44,945 nt of DNA from Crocinitomicaceae bacterium (GTDB taxonomy: Bacteria > Bacteroidota > Bacteroidia > Flavobacteriales_D > Crocinitomicaceae): assembly GCA_022447665.1 (NCBI GenBank), contig JAKVAQ010000008.1, positions 1 to 44,945 on the forward strand. The letters are read 5' to 3'. Below, piece by piece: positions 16,242-25,266 of the stretch. The translations under genes and the position numbers were made by a program. How positions within the stretch are numbered: the stretch's first letter is position 1; each line of letters starts with the position of its first letter. The notes under the pieces were generated by a model that was not told the DNA's origin, ran no database searches, and saw only the letters and a program-made list of their open reading frames with translations.

Positions 16242-17306
16242 TTAATGGTGCGCACTTTCAGTGGCTGATCCTATATACATTGCTGCTAGCATTGTAAAGA
16301 TGTATGCCTGTAAAAGAGCGACTAAAAGTTCTAATACTGATATAAATAATGTCATTGGCACCGATAATGCCGCCCATCCCACGCTCTCGTTCACAAAGAT
16401 GATTGAGATTAACGATACTACAATAATGTGTCCTGCAGTGATGTTCGCAAACAAACGTATAAATAATGCGATTGGCTTGATAAATATCCCTGCGATTTCA
16501 ATCGGTAATAGAATAAGGTATAAAGGAAGCTTCGCGAAGAACGGCATTGAGTTTCCTAAAGGGTCAACAATATGTAACCAGTAAGTTTTTCTTGAGTTAA
16601 GCATTTGAATCACAAAAGCAATAGTTGCTAATAAAATTGTGATTGAAATACTACCCGTCATGTTCGGGTTTGAAATGAACGGAATTAATCCTAATAAGTT
16701 TCCAAAGAAAATAAAGAAGAATAAAGTAAGCAGGTAAGGCACAAATTTCGCGAATTTGTCTTTTTCAATATTTTCTTTTGCAATGTCTTGTACGAAAACA
16801 ACACCAGGCTCTGTCCATTTTGCAATTCCTTTCGGTACTAATGTGTTGTGCTTTTTATAGTTCTTCGCCGAACGGGTAAAGATCAAAAGTAATAAGATCG
16901 CTACTAAGAACATTGTTACTACGTTTTTAGTAATGGAGAAATCAGTTGTGATTTTTTTAGCGTTTGTTGGGTGCCCATCTTCAATCTCAACGTGAGTAGC
17001 TCCGGCTTCTAATTGATAAATTTTTTCGTGCGACTTAACAAAACTCATTCCGTTTTTCTCGACAATGTGATGTCCTGTGTCATCATGATGGAATTCAGAA
17101 GACATGAACGTTACTAGTCCATTATCTGTCCAAAGAATAATTGGTAAAGGAATAGTTAATGCATCTGCAATGTGAATTTCGTGTGCGTCTAATGCGTGAT
17201 GAATAGCATGTTCAGCTGCGTTGAATTCTTCTTCCTCACTACTAGCAAATAGAGAAAAACTTGCTAAAACTGCTAAAACTGAAAATACACCTTTCATTAA
17301 TTTCAT
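16242..17306 (-). CDS. atpB: ATP synthase F0 a subunit, with long N-terminal extension
   Basis: 354 residues, longer than the ~270 of E. coli. The first ~20 residues look like a signal peptide (GVFSVLAVLASFSLFASSEE), followed by a ~110-residue His- and Glu-containing extracytoplasmic extension, a pattern known in Bacteroidota. The membrane core carries the essential arginine R284 in FIRLFANITAGH and ends with the usual AYIFTMLAAMYIG. It forms the proton half-channels against the c ring. Confidence 0.96.
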   Translation of the reverse strand: MKLMKGVFSVLAVLASFSLFASSEEEEFNAAEHAIHHALDAHEIHIADALTIPLPIILWTDNGLVTFMSSEFHHDDTGHHIVEKNGMSFVKSHEKIYQLEAGATHVEIEDGHPTNAKKITTDFSITKNVVTMFLVAILLLLIFTRSAKNYKKHNTLVPKGIAKWTEPGVVFVQDIAKENIEKDKFAKFVPYLLTLFFFIFFGNLLGLIPFISNPNMTGSISITILLATIAFVIQMLNSRKTYWLHIVDPLGNSMPFFAKLPLYLILLPIEIAGIFIKPIALFIRLFANITAGHIIVVSLISIIFVNESVGWAALSVPMTLFISVLELLVALLQAYIFTMLAAMYIGSATESAHH

Positions 17307-17398
17307 ACCAAACTCGATGTTAGTTCGTTGCTGTAAATTTTGCGCAAAGATAGTTAGAAATGGAAAACCAGAAAGAATTAAAGCCCAGCTTTTTTATC

Positions 17399-17788
17399 TT
17401 ATTTTGTTTTTTCGTCCAATGGATGGTTTATTAGTGTGACTACGCCAATAGTTTCGACCAATAAAAGTGGGAAGAAGAAGATAAAGAATTGGATCACATA
17501 AAACTTGGAAGAATCGGTTTTAGGAATGATGTATGGAATCAACGCGCCAGCGAGGGCTACAAGCTTAAATGAGGAAGCGTACAGATAGGGTTTAATGGCT
17601 GATTTATTTGCTGTGATTCTTGTGTACACCATCCAAAGCAAGAGGGCGCTGAACACGAAATTTAAACTTCCGAATAAAATTGAATGCGTTTCAAAAATTT
17701 CTTGTTTTAGATAAACATGATTTAAGCTAAATATGGCCACAGTGAAGATTAAGAGGACGATAAGTCTTCGAAAAAAGAGCTTTTTCAT
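17399..17788 (-). CDS. Small four-helix membrane protein of the atp operon
   Basis: 129 residues, four predicted membrane helices (for example RLIVLLIFTVAIFSL and FYVIQFFIFFFPLLLVETIG). It resembles the DUF6168-type proteins found beside ATP synthase genes in Flavobacteriia, from memory and so moderate confidence. Its ATG overlaps the TGA of the upstream AtpZ-like gene (ATGA). It may be analogous to AtpI in F0 assembly, but the role is unknown. Confidence 0.7.
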   Translation of the reverse strand: MKKLFFRRLIVLLIFTVAIFSLNHVYLKQEIFETHSILFGSLNFVFSALLLWMVYTRITANKSAIKPYLYASSFKLVALAGALIPYIIPKTDSSKFYVIQFFIFFFPLLLVETIGVVTLINHPLDEKTK

Positions 17789-18018
17789 TTTTTACCAATC
17801 TTTAATGCTTCTCGTATAACGAGATATAAGCCGATAAAAACGCCAATGAGGGAAAAGACCAATGCATAGATTGGTTTTTCATTGTTTTGATTTTCGTCCA
17901 GATAATTCCCGAAAAGGGCGCCTGCAGTTATAATCACGCCCATTTGCAGACCAATTCCTGCGAAACGCATTAGCGTATTGGGTTTGGGTTTAGAATCTTT
18001 TTTGGAAGATTTGTTCAT
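17785..18018 (-). CDS. AtpZ/AtpI-like membrane protein
   Basis: 77 residues. Two membrane helices are separated by a short loop: FAGIGLQMGVIITAGALFGN, then DENQNNEKPIYALVFSLIGV. This matches the AtpZ/AtpI family, thought to help assemble the c ring or carry divalent cations. It starts 3 bp after the bactofilin stop and overlaps the next gene. Confidence 0.85.
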   Translation of the reverse strand: MNKSSKKDSKPKPNTLMRFAGIGLQMGVIITAGALFGNYLDENQNNEKPIYALVFSLIGVFIGLYLVIREALKIGKK

Positions 18019-18021
18019 GAA

Positions 18022-18456
18022 TTAGTAAACTAACTCGGACTCTTCTTGTGATTGAGAAACAGTTTCAGATGCAGGAATGTTAGTTGTGGTAGAACCTTTA
18101 CCTAATTGACAGTTACCATTAAATTCAGCACCTAAGTGAACTTCAATTTTTCCAGTGGTAATGTTGCCAGTTACTTTGGCTGTAGACTTTAACGTAAGTA
18201 CGCCATCTACTTTTATGTTTCCAAGGATTTCGCCTTCAATATCAGCGTTGTTGCACGTGATTTCACCTTCGATTTTTCCTGTAGGTCCGATTACGAGTTT
18301 ACCTAAAGTATCTATTGTTCCTATTAGGGTTCCGTCTAACCTAAAGTTGCTTTCTGATTTAACATCACCCTTTATGTTGGTTCCTTCAACAATACGGTTC
18401 AATCGATCAGGAGAACTTGTTGTATCCACCTTGCCATTATTTCCACCTTTGAACAT
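18022..18456 (-). CDS. Bactofilin (polymer-forming cytoskeletal protein)
   Basis: 144 residues. The central ~95 residues form a beta-helix: VEGTNIKGDVKSESNFRLDG, IGPTGKIEGEITCNNADIEG, GNIKVDGVLTLKSTAKVTGN. Disordered N- and C-terminal tails flank it. Bactofilins assemble into filaments at the membrane and position cell-wall or division factors. It heads the ATP synthase operon, as in many Bacteroidota. A TTG-N19-TATTTTTG promoter lies just upstream. Confidence 0.93.
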   Translation of the reverse strand: MFKGGNNGKVDTTSSPDRLNRIVEGTNIKGDVKSESNFRLDGTLIGTIDTLGKLVIGPTGKIEGEITCNNADIEGEILGNIKVDGVLTLKSTAKVTGNITTGKIEVHLGAEFNGNCQLGKGSTTTNIPASETVSQSQEESELVY

Positions 18457-18478
18457 ATCTCCAATTATTAGTGAGGAA

Positions 18479-18508
18479 CAAAAATATAAAATTTCGCCAT
18501 CCTTTCAA
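18479..18508 (-). promoter_or_regulatory. Candidate promoter of the bactofilin-atp operon
   Basis: On the minus strand TTG (18506-18508), a 19-bp spacer and TATTTTTG (18479-18486) match the Bacteroidota consensus TTG-N19-TAnnTTTG exactly. The -7 box ends 22 bp before the bactofilin ATG. Confidence 0.65.
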
Positions 18509-18529
18509 AATGAGGAATGTTAACGATGG

Positions 18530-19801
18530 TTAAGGCTGCTTCTCTTTTTTCTCGATTTTGACGAGATCTATTTTGGATTCACTTACTTGGGTAACGGTGA
18601 AAGCGTAGTTGTCATTTTCGAAAAATGCACCTTCTTCGGGAATGTCTTCTAGTTCATGTATGACGTATCCCGCTAAGGTGTCGTACTCCTCGTTTTCATT
18701 GAAGTCAAAGTTAAATTCCTCATTCAAATAATCGATCTCAGTACGTCCTGCGAAAACAAATGTTTTTTCATCAATTTGTTCTTCGATATTCTGTGAAATA
18801 TCATGCTCGTCTTTTATCTCACCGAAAATCTCTTCAATAATATCTTCCACCGTAATTAAACCAGAAGTTCCTCCAAATTCATCTACAACAACTGCAATGC
18901 TGCGCTTCTTTCGGGTAAATTGTTCAAGAAGATTCTTTACCAACACTGCTTCAGGAACAATATCTATAGGTAAAAGCATTTGTTTTATAGATTCTGGCTG
19001 AGAGAAGAGCTCATATGCATGCACATACCCGATAATATTATCAAATGAATCGCGATAGATTAGGATTTTTGAAAGTCCGGTTTCAATAAATTTGGCTTTA
19101 ACGTCTTTTATCTCATCTTCAATATTCATTGCTACCATCTCGGTTCTAGGAATCATACATTCCCTTGCTTTAATGGATGAGAACTCCAATGCGTTGTGAA
19201 GAATCTGGATTTCATTATCCATTTCTACTTTATCATCGCTTCGTTCATTCAGATCTCTCACATAATCGTCTAGATCCACTTTTGAAAAAGCGACCTCCGA
19301 GTCATCCGTATCCACATTCATAAGCCTTAAAAAAAGGCTAGAAACTCCCATTACAAATACAGTTGGGATAAAAAGCAAACCATAAACGATAACTAGAGGA
19401 ATAGCTCCAAAAATTAATGTTCTATTTGGGTTGATGCGGAATAGTGCTTTAGGCAGGAACTCTGCTGTAACCAACACGATTAGCGTGGATACAATTGTTT
19501 GTAAAAGTAATACAAGTCCGGCATTTTCCGAAAGTTGAAGGAATAGCGGCTCTAGAAGCACAGCCATAAAAATACCATACACGACCAGACTGATGTTATT
19601 GCCTAAAAGCATGGCTGAAATAAAACGTCCGGTATTCTTTACAAAGTAAGAGAGAATTCTACCGGTCCAGAGACCTTGCTTTTTGTCAAGCTCAATTTTA
19701 AGCTTATTGGAAGATACGAAAGCGATTTCCATTCCTGAGAAGAATGCAGAGCAAATCAGGGTGGTTAAAATGACTAAATAAATCTGGGGTGCTTCGTCCA
19801 T
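18530..19801 (-). CDS. CNNM/HlyC-CorC-type membrane protein with CBS domains
   Basis: 423 residues. The N-terminal CNNM membrane domain (~1-180, four hydrophobic helices) contains CSAFFSGMEIAFVSSNKLKI. A CBS pair at ~200-330 includes ARECMIPRTEMVAMN and VVDEFGGTSGLITVEDIIEE. A C-terminal CorC_HlyC domain of ~80 residues follows. The family is implicated in Mg2+/Co2+ efflux; the gliding protein GldE is a Bacteroidota member, but I cannot assign that here. It follows purD by 30 bp. Confidence 0.9.
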   Translation of the reverse strand: MDEAPQIYLVILTTLICSAFFSGMEIAFVSSNKLKIELDKKQGLWTGRILSYFVKNTGRFISAMLLGNNISLVVYGIFMAVLLEPLFLQLSENAGLVLLLQTIVSTLIVLVTAEFLPKALFRINPNRTLIFGAIPLVIVYGLLFIPTVFVMGVSSLFLRLMNVDTDDSEVAFSKVDLDDYVRDLNERSDDKVEMDNEIQILHNALEFSSIKARECMIPRTEMVAMNIEDEIKDVKAKFIETGLSKILIYRDSFDNIIGYVHAYELFSQPESIKQMLLPIDIVPEAVLVKNLLEQFTRKKRSIAVVVDEFGGTSGLITVEDIIEEIFGEIKDEHDISQNIEEQIDEKTFVFAGRTEIDYLNEEFNFDFNENEEYDTLAGYVIHELEDIPEEGAFFENDNYAFTVTQVSESKIDLVKIEKKEKQP

Positions 19802-19831
19802 TGATATGAATACTAATCGAATTTAGTCAAA

Positions 19832-21115
19832 TTACTCGACTTCAGCAAGATCGTATCCGATATCCTTTCTATAGTAAGACTTGTCAAAAGAGATTTTTTC
19901 TAAGTTTTCGTAAGTCTTCTCTAGAGCTTTCTCTTGCTTTCTGTGCAAAGAAGTAACGCAAAGTACACGACCACCAGCAGTTACCGTATTTGGTCCGTCC
20001 TTTTTAGTCCCTGCATGGAATACTAAAGATTCGTAAACAGTATTTAATCCATTAATGTTTTTCTCCTTTTCGTATGAGCCAGGATATCCTCCTGAAACCA
20101 TCATAACACCCGTTGCTACTCTTTCATCAAACTCAACATCACGCTCTGATAAAGTTTGAGTACCAATTCCTTCGAAAAGTTCAAGAATATCTGATTTTAG
20201 GCGCGGCATAACCACTTCTGTTTCTGGGTCTCCTAAACGACAATTGTATTCAATTACATAAGGGTCATTCTTAACATTGATTAGGCCGAAGAATATAAAA
20301 CCTCGATAATCTATTTCTTCTTTCTTTAATCCCTTTATTGTCGGGATAATTACCTGATTAAGGACTTTGTCCATGAATCCTGGCTTAGCGAAAGGTACTG
20401 GAGAGATAGCTCCCATTCCACCGGTGTTTAATCCGGTATCTCCTTCACCAATTCTCTTGTAATCTTTTGCTTCCGGTAATATTTTAAATGATTGTCCATC
20501 CGTTACGATAAAGACAGAAAGTTCCACACCATCCAAAAATTGCTCAATAACCACCTTGGCCGAAGCATCACCAAATTTTCCATCGGTGATCATGCTTTTT
20601 AACTCTGCTTTCGCTTCATTTAAATCATCAAGAATTAAAACTCCTTTTCCCGCAGCTAATCCATCTGCTTTAAGCACATAAGGTGCCTTTTGAGAATCCA
20701 AAAAATCATACCCTTCTTCAAGATTGTCTTTTGTGACAGTGCAATACTTGGCAGTAGGGATGTTGTATTTCTTCATGAAGGCTTTAGAGAAATCTTTACT
20801 TCCTTCAAGTTGTGCAGCTTCTTTATTAGGTCCAATAATGGTGATATGACTAAGGCTAGAATCTGCTGCAAAAAAGTCAGCAATTCCATTTACTAGTGGC
20901 CCTTCTGGTCCTACCATAATGAAATCGATCTTATTTTCGAGCGCGAAGTCTCTTATGCCTTCAAAATCATCAACCGATAAATCGATATTCGTTCCTAATG
21001 CGGCAGTACCCGCATTACCTGGCGCAATGAATAGTTTATCGATTTGAGAAGATTGAGCAATCTTCCAAGAAATTGCATGTTCACGACCACCTGAACCTAA
21101 GACTAAAACATTCAT
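19832..21115 (-). CDS. purD: Phosphoribosylamine-glycine ligase (GAR synthetase)
   Basis: 427 residues. Landmarks are MNVLVLGSGGREHAISWKIA, the ATP-grasp segment VLKADGLAAGKGVLI, the purD signature YRGFIFFGLINV, and YNCRLGDPETEVVMPRLKSD with metal-binding residues. It ligates glycine to phosphoribosylamine with ATP in step 2 of purine synthesis. A -7-like TACATTTG lies 14 bp upstream (21130-21137) without a good -33 partner. Confidence 0.98.
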   Translation of the reverse strand: MNVLVLGSGGREHAISWKIAQSSQIDKLFIAPGNAGTAALGTNIDLSVDDFEGIRDFALENKIDFIMVGPEGPLVNGIADFFAADSSLSHITIIGPNKEAAQLEGSKDFSKAFMKKYNIPTAKYCTVTKDNLEEGYDFLDSQKAPYVLKADGLAAGKGVLILDDLNEAKAELKSMITDGKFGDASAKVVIEQFLDGVELSVFIVTDGQSFKILPEAKDYKRIGEGDTGLNTGGMGAISPVPFAKPGFMDKVLNQVIIPTIKGLKKEEIDYRGFIFFGLINVKNDPYVIEYNCRLGDPETEVVMPRLKSDILELFEGIGTQTLSERDVEFDERVATGVMMVSGGYPGSYEKEKNINGLNTVYESLVFHAGTKKDGPNTVTAGGRVLCVTSLHRKQEKALEKTYENLEKISFDKSYYRKDIGYDLAEVE

Positions 21116-21189
21116 AAAAAAGCTTTTTGCAAATGTACATTGTGAGCTAAGAAAAATGAGATTTTCTTATCAACATTCAGTGTGAATTT

Positions 21190-22044
21190 TCAATAATTAT
21201 GTGTTTCGTATTCCCAATCTTTAATGGCTTCAAATCTTTCTTGAGCTTTAATTGCCGAAGGATGTTGCAGAATCGATTCAACAGTGACCTCAGGTAGCTC
21301 TTTTTCTGCCATACCTTCACGCACAAATATCAAATTGAAACCACGTTGATTTGCACCAACCAATCGGTAACCTTTATGTTTAGCTAACTTAACCATAGCT
21401 ACTGGCGATGCTCCATGATAATCTGGGTGCTTACCCGGATAAATATAGTTAGCATCATACGGCACAACGATATCATTATATCCAAATTCGATATGAGTTT
21501 CAATGATTACTACTAACGGTTTAACTGTTTTTAGTGCTTTCCATACATAATAATCATTTCCATCTATATCTATGCTCATTAAATCGATGTCTCCTGAAAA
21601 CCCCTTTGAAGAAACAAGATCATTAATATTTTCTGCTGTCACCTTGCTGCAAAGAAATTCTGGTTGGTACATCCAAGGGTGTGGATTTTTTGAGTAGAAA
21701 CGTTTACCTCTTTCAATGGCAGTTTCATTTCCATCAATAAAAAGTCCATGGTAACCAAAATTAAAGTAGAAGTTAGCACAGTTAGAATTCACGCCGTCGT
21801 CGGCTCCAATCTCAAGGAAAGTTTTATTGGGCATTCCAAGTATGGTAAGAACGAAAAGCAAAAGTCCGTCTTCTTCAAACTGAGAAAAAACACGGAATCC
21901 TGTATCTTTAAGTTTGGGAGTTTTACCTGCATCCTTTTGCTCCAAATAATTCAAATAAAGTTGGCGCTGTTGAATTTGTACTGTAGGAGAGAAACGTTCT
22001 CTTATCTTCAGTTTGTAGAAATATTTCTTTAATAAGTTTTTCAT
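21190..22044 (-). CDS. FkbM-like SAM-dependent methyltransferase
   Basis: 284 residues. The SAM-binding motif FLEIGADDGVNSN is followed by a GLFIDGN acidic strand end and DIDLMSIDIDGNDYYVW, a pattern typical of FkbM-like methyltransferases. Nothing identifies the acceptor. The start ATG overlaps the stop of the upstream lipoprotein gene (ATGA), so the two are translationally coupled. The N-terminal ~40 residues are basic and helical, possibly membrane-associating. Confidence 0.75.
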   Translation of the reverse strand: MKNLLKKYFYKLKIRERFSPTVQIQQRQLYLNYLEQKDAGKTPKLKDTGFRVFSQFEEDGLLLFVLTILGMPNKTFLEIGADDGVNSNCANFYFNFGYHGLFIDGNETAIERGKRFYSKNPHPWMYQPEFLCSKVTAENINDLVSSKGFSGDIDLMSIDIDGNDYYVWKALKTVKPLVVIIETHIEFGYNDIVVPYDANYIYPGKHPDYHGASPVAMVKLAKHKGYRLVGANQRGFNLIFVREGMAEKELPEVTVESILQHPSAIKAQERFEAIKDWEYETHNY

Positions 22045-23627
22045 TCTTCAACAGGATTTGCCTTTAAGTACCAGTCAATTTCTTTATCCCATTTCGACTT
22101 TACAGTCATCGGTTTAACGGAATATATTTGTTGTTCCGGCTCTCTTTTTTCAGAGATGGAACCAGTTGTCCACTCCCCATCATTATTTTCATCTATAATC
22201 AATACCAAACTGTAATCCCCGGGGATTAGATCATTAAAATACAATGTGTTTGCATAAGGTACTTGGGTAATTATTTCTTTGGAAGAATTCATTAACTGAA
22301 CAATTACCGATTGTGTAAATACCGTATCCATATTCACTTTCAAATTACCGAAATACGAGCTGTCGTTATTCTCGAAGCTTAAGTTAATGTCAGCGTCTGA
22401 ATAATTGCCGTAATAAGATTTAACTGCACCAGAGTCTAAATGAAAGATAGAGGCGGTAGTATTCAAGGTTTTAAATGTTATAGTGCGCGGTTCAATTATT
22501 TCGTATTCTATCACAACTTCATTAGAATCTACATCTAAGAAATAGTAGGCGCCTTCAATGGGATTGATAGGTTCACTTGCGGTGATTTTAAGATTTTCTC
22601 CTGGTAGAAGCATGCCCTTGTTTAAGTTATTCGTCAATTGCATTTTACCCATTTCAATTTTGTCTGGAACTCCTTCGTAAAATGGTTTTAAAGTATCGAC
22701 TTCTCCATTGTTGTCCAGAATAAATTTCATACCTGAAGTTGGTGATTTGGCTAGCCAGAATATGAGCGAGTCTTCTGATCCAGAATCCTCAGGTACAAGG
22801 TCTATATCAGAACGAACTTTGAAATTTTCAAGAGGACAGGAACCTGAGAAAGTAATGCTTCCGGGGTAATTAAAATAAACTTCTTTCAATTCACATTCGT
22901 TATCTGCTGTTAAAAAAGATTTCATATCAATCTCAACAGAATCTCCCGCATATACTCTTCCCGAAGGTAAAAAGGCAATTTCTTCGTTCTCGTCTGCTAT
23001 TAAGTTTCTGTTCTTATCGTTAATGGCGAAAATATCATAGGAACCTCCCTTTAGGTAATTGAAGTTAAAATGACCTGACGCGTCTGTTTGTGCGATGTAT
23101 GTAGGTTTAGTTTTGTAAATGATGGAATCATAAGAAATGGTATCTTTTGGAGGATAGAGGCCAACCAAAAGTCCTTCGCTTGGAAGATTGGTAAAACCAT
23201 TTACAATATGTCCGTGTAAAGAGAGGGAGTCGATAAAGTCACCTGTAGAAAAGACATACTGAAAAACAGAATCATTTTTTTCGGTAAAGTCTTGAATCGC
23301 TCCATTTATATTAAGCGTATAGGTGGTGTTTTCCAATAGATCTTCCTTAAACTCAATAAATACTTTTTTGTTCTTGGATCGATATATGGGGGGTGTGTTG
23401 GGTTGCGGCGTAATAATAATATTATCGATTGGTTTATTCAGTGTGATATATTCGTCAAAGGCAAGCACCATTTCAGTGCCGCTAAAGTTAAGTGCCCCGT
23501 TTAGTGGATTTGTTTTGGCAGAATCAATGCGTGGAGCCGTAGTATCTTTAGGACCACCAGTAAGTGGCGCGTTGGACTGTGCGCAGGCAATCAAGAATAA
23601 TGCGAATATGTAAAAGCTCTTTTTCAG
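22041..23627 (-). CDS. Ig-like-domain lipoprotein, apparent CTG start
   Basis: 528 residues if started at CTG 23625-23627. The next accepted codon, TTG at 23594, would give only MIACAQ and destroy the export signal. From CTG the N-terminus reads (M)KKSFYIFALFLIAC, an ideal lipoprotein signal with lipobox LIAC and lipidated Cys15. The CTG overlaps the upstream TGA (CTGA), mirroring the ATGA overlaps seen elsewhere here. The body has a Big_5-like Ig domain near the N-terminus (DTTAPRIDSAKTNPLNGA), then beta-rich segments, including a carboxypeptidase-regulatory-like part (TDASGHFNFNYLKGGSYDIF). Function unknown; probably an outer-membrane-facing structural lipoprotein. Confidence 0.78.
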   Translation of the reverse strand: MKKSFYIFALFLIACAQSNAPLTGGPKDTTAPRIDSAKTNPLNGALNFSGTEMVLAFDEYITLNKPIDNIIITPQPNTPPIYRSKNKKVFIEFKEDLLENTTYTLNINGAIQDFTEKNDSVFQYVFSTGDFIDSLSLHGHIVNGFTNLPSEGLLVGLYPPKDTISYDSIIYKTKPTYIAQTDASGHFNFNYLKGGSYDIFAINDKNRNLIADENEEIAFLPSGRVYAGDSVEIDMKSFLTADNECELKEVYFNYPGSITFSGSCPLENFKVRSDIDLVPEDSGSEDSLIFWLAKSPTSGMKFILDNNGEVDTLKPFYEGVPDKIEMGKMQLTNNLNKGMLLPGENLKITASEPINPIEGAYYFLDVDSNEVVIEYEIIEPRTITFKTLNTTASIFHLDSGAVKSYYGNYSDADINLSFENNDSSYFGNLKVNMDTVFTQSVIVQLMNSSKEIITQVPYANTLYFNDLIPGDYSLVLIIDENNDGEWTTGSISEKREPEQQIYSVKPMTVKSKWDKEIDWYLKANPVEE

Positions 23628-24112
23628 TTGATTGTTTTTGCAAAGATTTCTACAATTTTCTCCAAATGAATTTGATCTACTTCACTAAAATCAGCAAATT
23701 CATCACTGTCTACATCTAATACGGCTAAGACTTTATCTTCCTTAACTACAGGAACTACAATTTCTGATTTGCTTAGAGAGCTACAAGCGATATGGCCAGG
23801 AAATTCATCCACATTATCCACGATCACAGTTTTTTCTGTTTCCCAAGTATGTCCACAAACGCCTTTGCCTTTCTGAATTCTTGTACAGGCTATGTCTCCT
23901 TGAAATGGACCCAATACAAGTTCGGATTCAGAGTCAACGAAGTAAAACCCAACCCAGAAGAAACCAAAAGTTTGACGCAAAGCAGCAGCAATGTTGGCTG
24001 CATTAGCCATTAGGTTAGATTCATCAGAAATTAGTGCTTCAATTTGAGAGGTTAGCAATTCGTATTTCTCCGCTCTTGTGCCTTTTTTCGCTATTTTTAA
24101 GTCTTCAGCCAT
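23624..24112 (-). CDS. msrC: Free methionine-(R)-sulfoxide reductase (GAF domain)
   Basis: 162 residues, a single GAF domain with the fRMsr fingerprint: GPFQGDIACTRIQKGKGVCG, FPGHIACSSLSKSEIVVPVV and VLDVDSDEF. The three expected cysteines are present (C76, C86, C110), so it should reduce free Met-R-sulfoxide using thioredoxin. The gene lies in the hemW to lipoprotein operon and its stop overlaps the next gene's CTG start. Confidence 0.92.
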   Translation of the reverse strand: MAEDLKIAKKGTRAEKYELLTSQIEALISDESNLMANAANIAAALRQTFGFFWVGFYFVDSESELVLGPFQGDIACTRIQKGKGVCGHTWETEKTVIVDNVDEFPGHIACSSLSKSEIVVPVVKEDKVLAVLDVDSDEFADFSEVDQIHLEKIVEIFAKTIN

Positions 24113-24135
24113 ATGTGAAATTCTTGCAAAATTAG

Positions 24136-25260
24136 TTAATCAACGAAAAGGTTAGCAGATATATTATCAGAAAGGAATTTTCCAGATGTCGTTAACGTAT
24201 AATTACCGTCTTGAAAATTGAGATGACCTGCATCGAATTCTTTGTCAAATATTGGTTTAGATTTTTCCCATAAATCTTTTGAAATATTAATAAGGTCATT
24301 GACTTCTACACCCCATTTAGTTCGAAGTCTAGTTAGAATATATTCGTTGAATTGATCTGTTAGACTCAAAAGCTCGGTGGTTGTAAATTCTTCCTTGTTT
24401 CGAATCGCTTTGATGTATCTAGGGTTGTTGGCGATATTCCAAGAACGTGATTCATTGAAGTAGGAATGCGCTGAAGGGCCAATTCCTAAATAAGGTTTGT
24501 TTCGCCAGTAGGCAGAGTTATGTTGTGAGATAAATCCCTCTTTAGCAAAGTTTGAGATCTCATAATGGTCATAGTTATTTTTGGTCATTACCTCGATTAA
24601 ATACTTGAATTGCGCATTGCTTAATTCATCTTCGGGTAGGGGAATATTTTTGTTTTTTTGAAGGTGACCAAAGTAAGTGTTTGGCTCAATGGTTAAACAA
24701 TAGGCGGATAGGTGGGGGATGTTTAAATTTAGAAATTTATCCAACTCCTTTTTCCAATCGTCAAGACTCTGATTAGGAAGACCATAAATTAAATCAATGG
24801 TAATGTTATTAAACCCGTTTTCCTGGGCGAGTTTGATACAGTTTAAGGCTTCTTCCGAATTGTGAGCGCGATTCATGTACTCAAGATGTCGCTGTTCAAA
24901 TGACTGGATGCCGATGCTTAATCTATTGACCCCTATTTCCTTTAGCTCTAGTAGTTTTTCGCTTGAAAGATCGTCAGGGTTGGCTTCTGAAGTAATTTCG
25001 GCCGAAGATTTAACTGAAAAGTTTTTGTATACCGCTTTAAGAATGGATTGTAGTTGACTTCTGGTTAATAGGCTTGGTGTACCGCCACCAAAATAGATGG
25101 TTTCAATAGTTTGATTTTCTAAATGAAGTGCACGCAAGGAGATTTCTTCAAGAATGGCTTCTACAAGTGCTTCTTGATTTGATAGGTTCGTAGAAAAATG
25201 AAAGTCACAATAATGGCACTTTACCTTGCAAAAAGGCACGTGAACATATATTCCAGCCAT
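24136..25260 (-). CDS. hemW: Radical SAM heme chaperone HemW
   Basis: 374 residues. The Fe4S4-SAM site is C11-x3-C15-x2-C18 (CKVKCHYCDF). The fourth Cys of true HemN (CxC after the third) is replaced by Phe, which points to HemW rather than coproporphyrinogen oxidase. Family stretches include ETIYFGGGTPSLL, VNRLSIGIQSFEQRHL and IDLIYGLPNQSLDDW. HemW delivers heme to respiratory enzymes. It starts 6 bp after the upstream peptide-binding gene. Confidence 0.94.
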   Translation of the reverse strand: MAGIYVHVPFCKVKCHYCDFHFSTNLSNQEALVEAILEEISLRALHLENQTIETIYFGGGTPSLLTRSQLQSILKAVYKNFSVKSSAEITSEANPDDLSSEKLLELKEIGVNRLSIGIQSFEQRHLEYMNRAHNSEEALNCIKLAQENGFNNITIDLIYGLPNQSLDDWKKELDKFLNLNIPHLSAYCLTIEPNTYFGHLQKNKNIPLPEDELSNAQFKYLIEVMTKNNYDHYEISNFAKEGFISQHNSAYWRNKPYLGIGPSAHSYFNESRSWNIANNPRYIKAIRNKEEFTTTELLSLTDQFNEYILTRLRTKWGVEVNDLINISKDLWEKSKPIFDKEFDAGHLNFQDGNYTLTTSGKFLSDNISANLFVD

Positions 25261-25266
25261 TAAGGT

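Noticed and set aside
21148-21169. Hairpin TAAGAAAA / TTTTCTTA between the FkbM-like gene and purD
   Set aside because: AT-only weak stem without a following T-tract; not enough to call a terminator.
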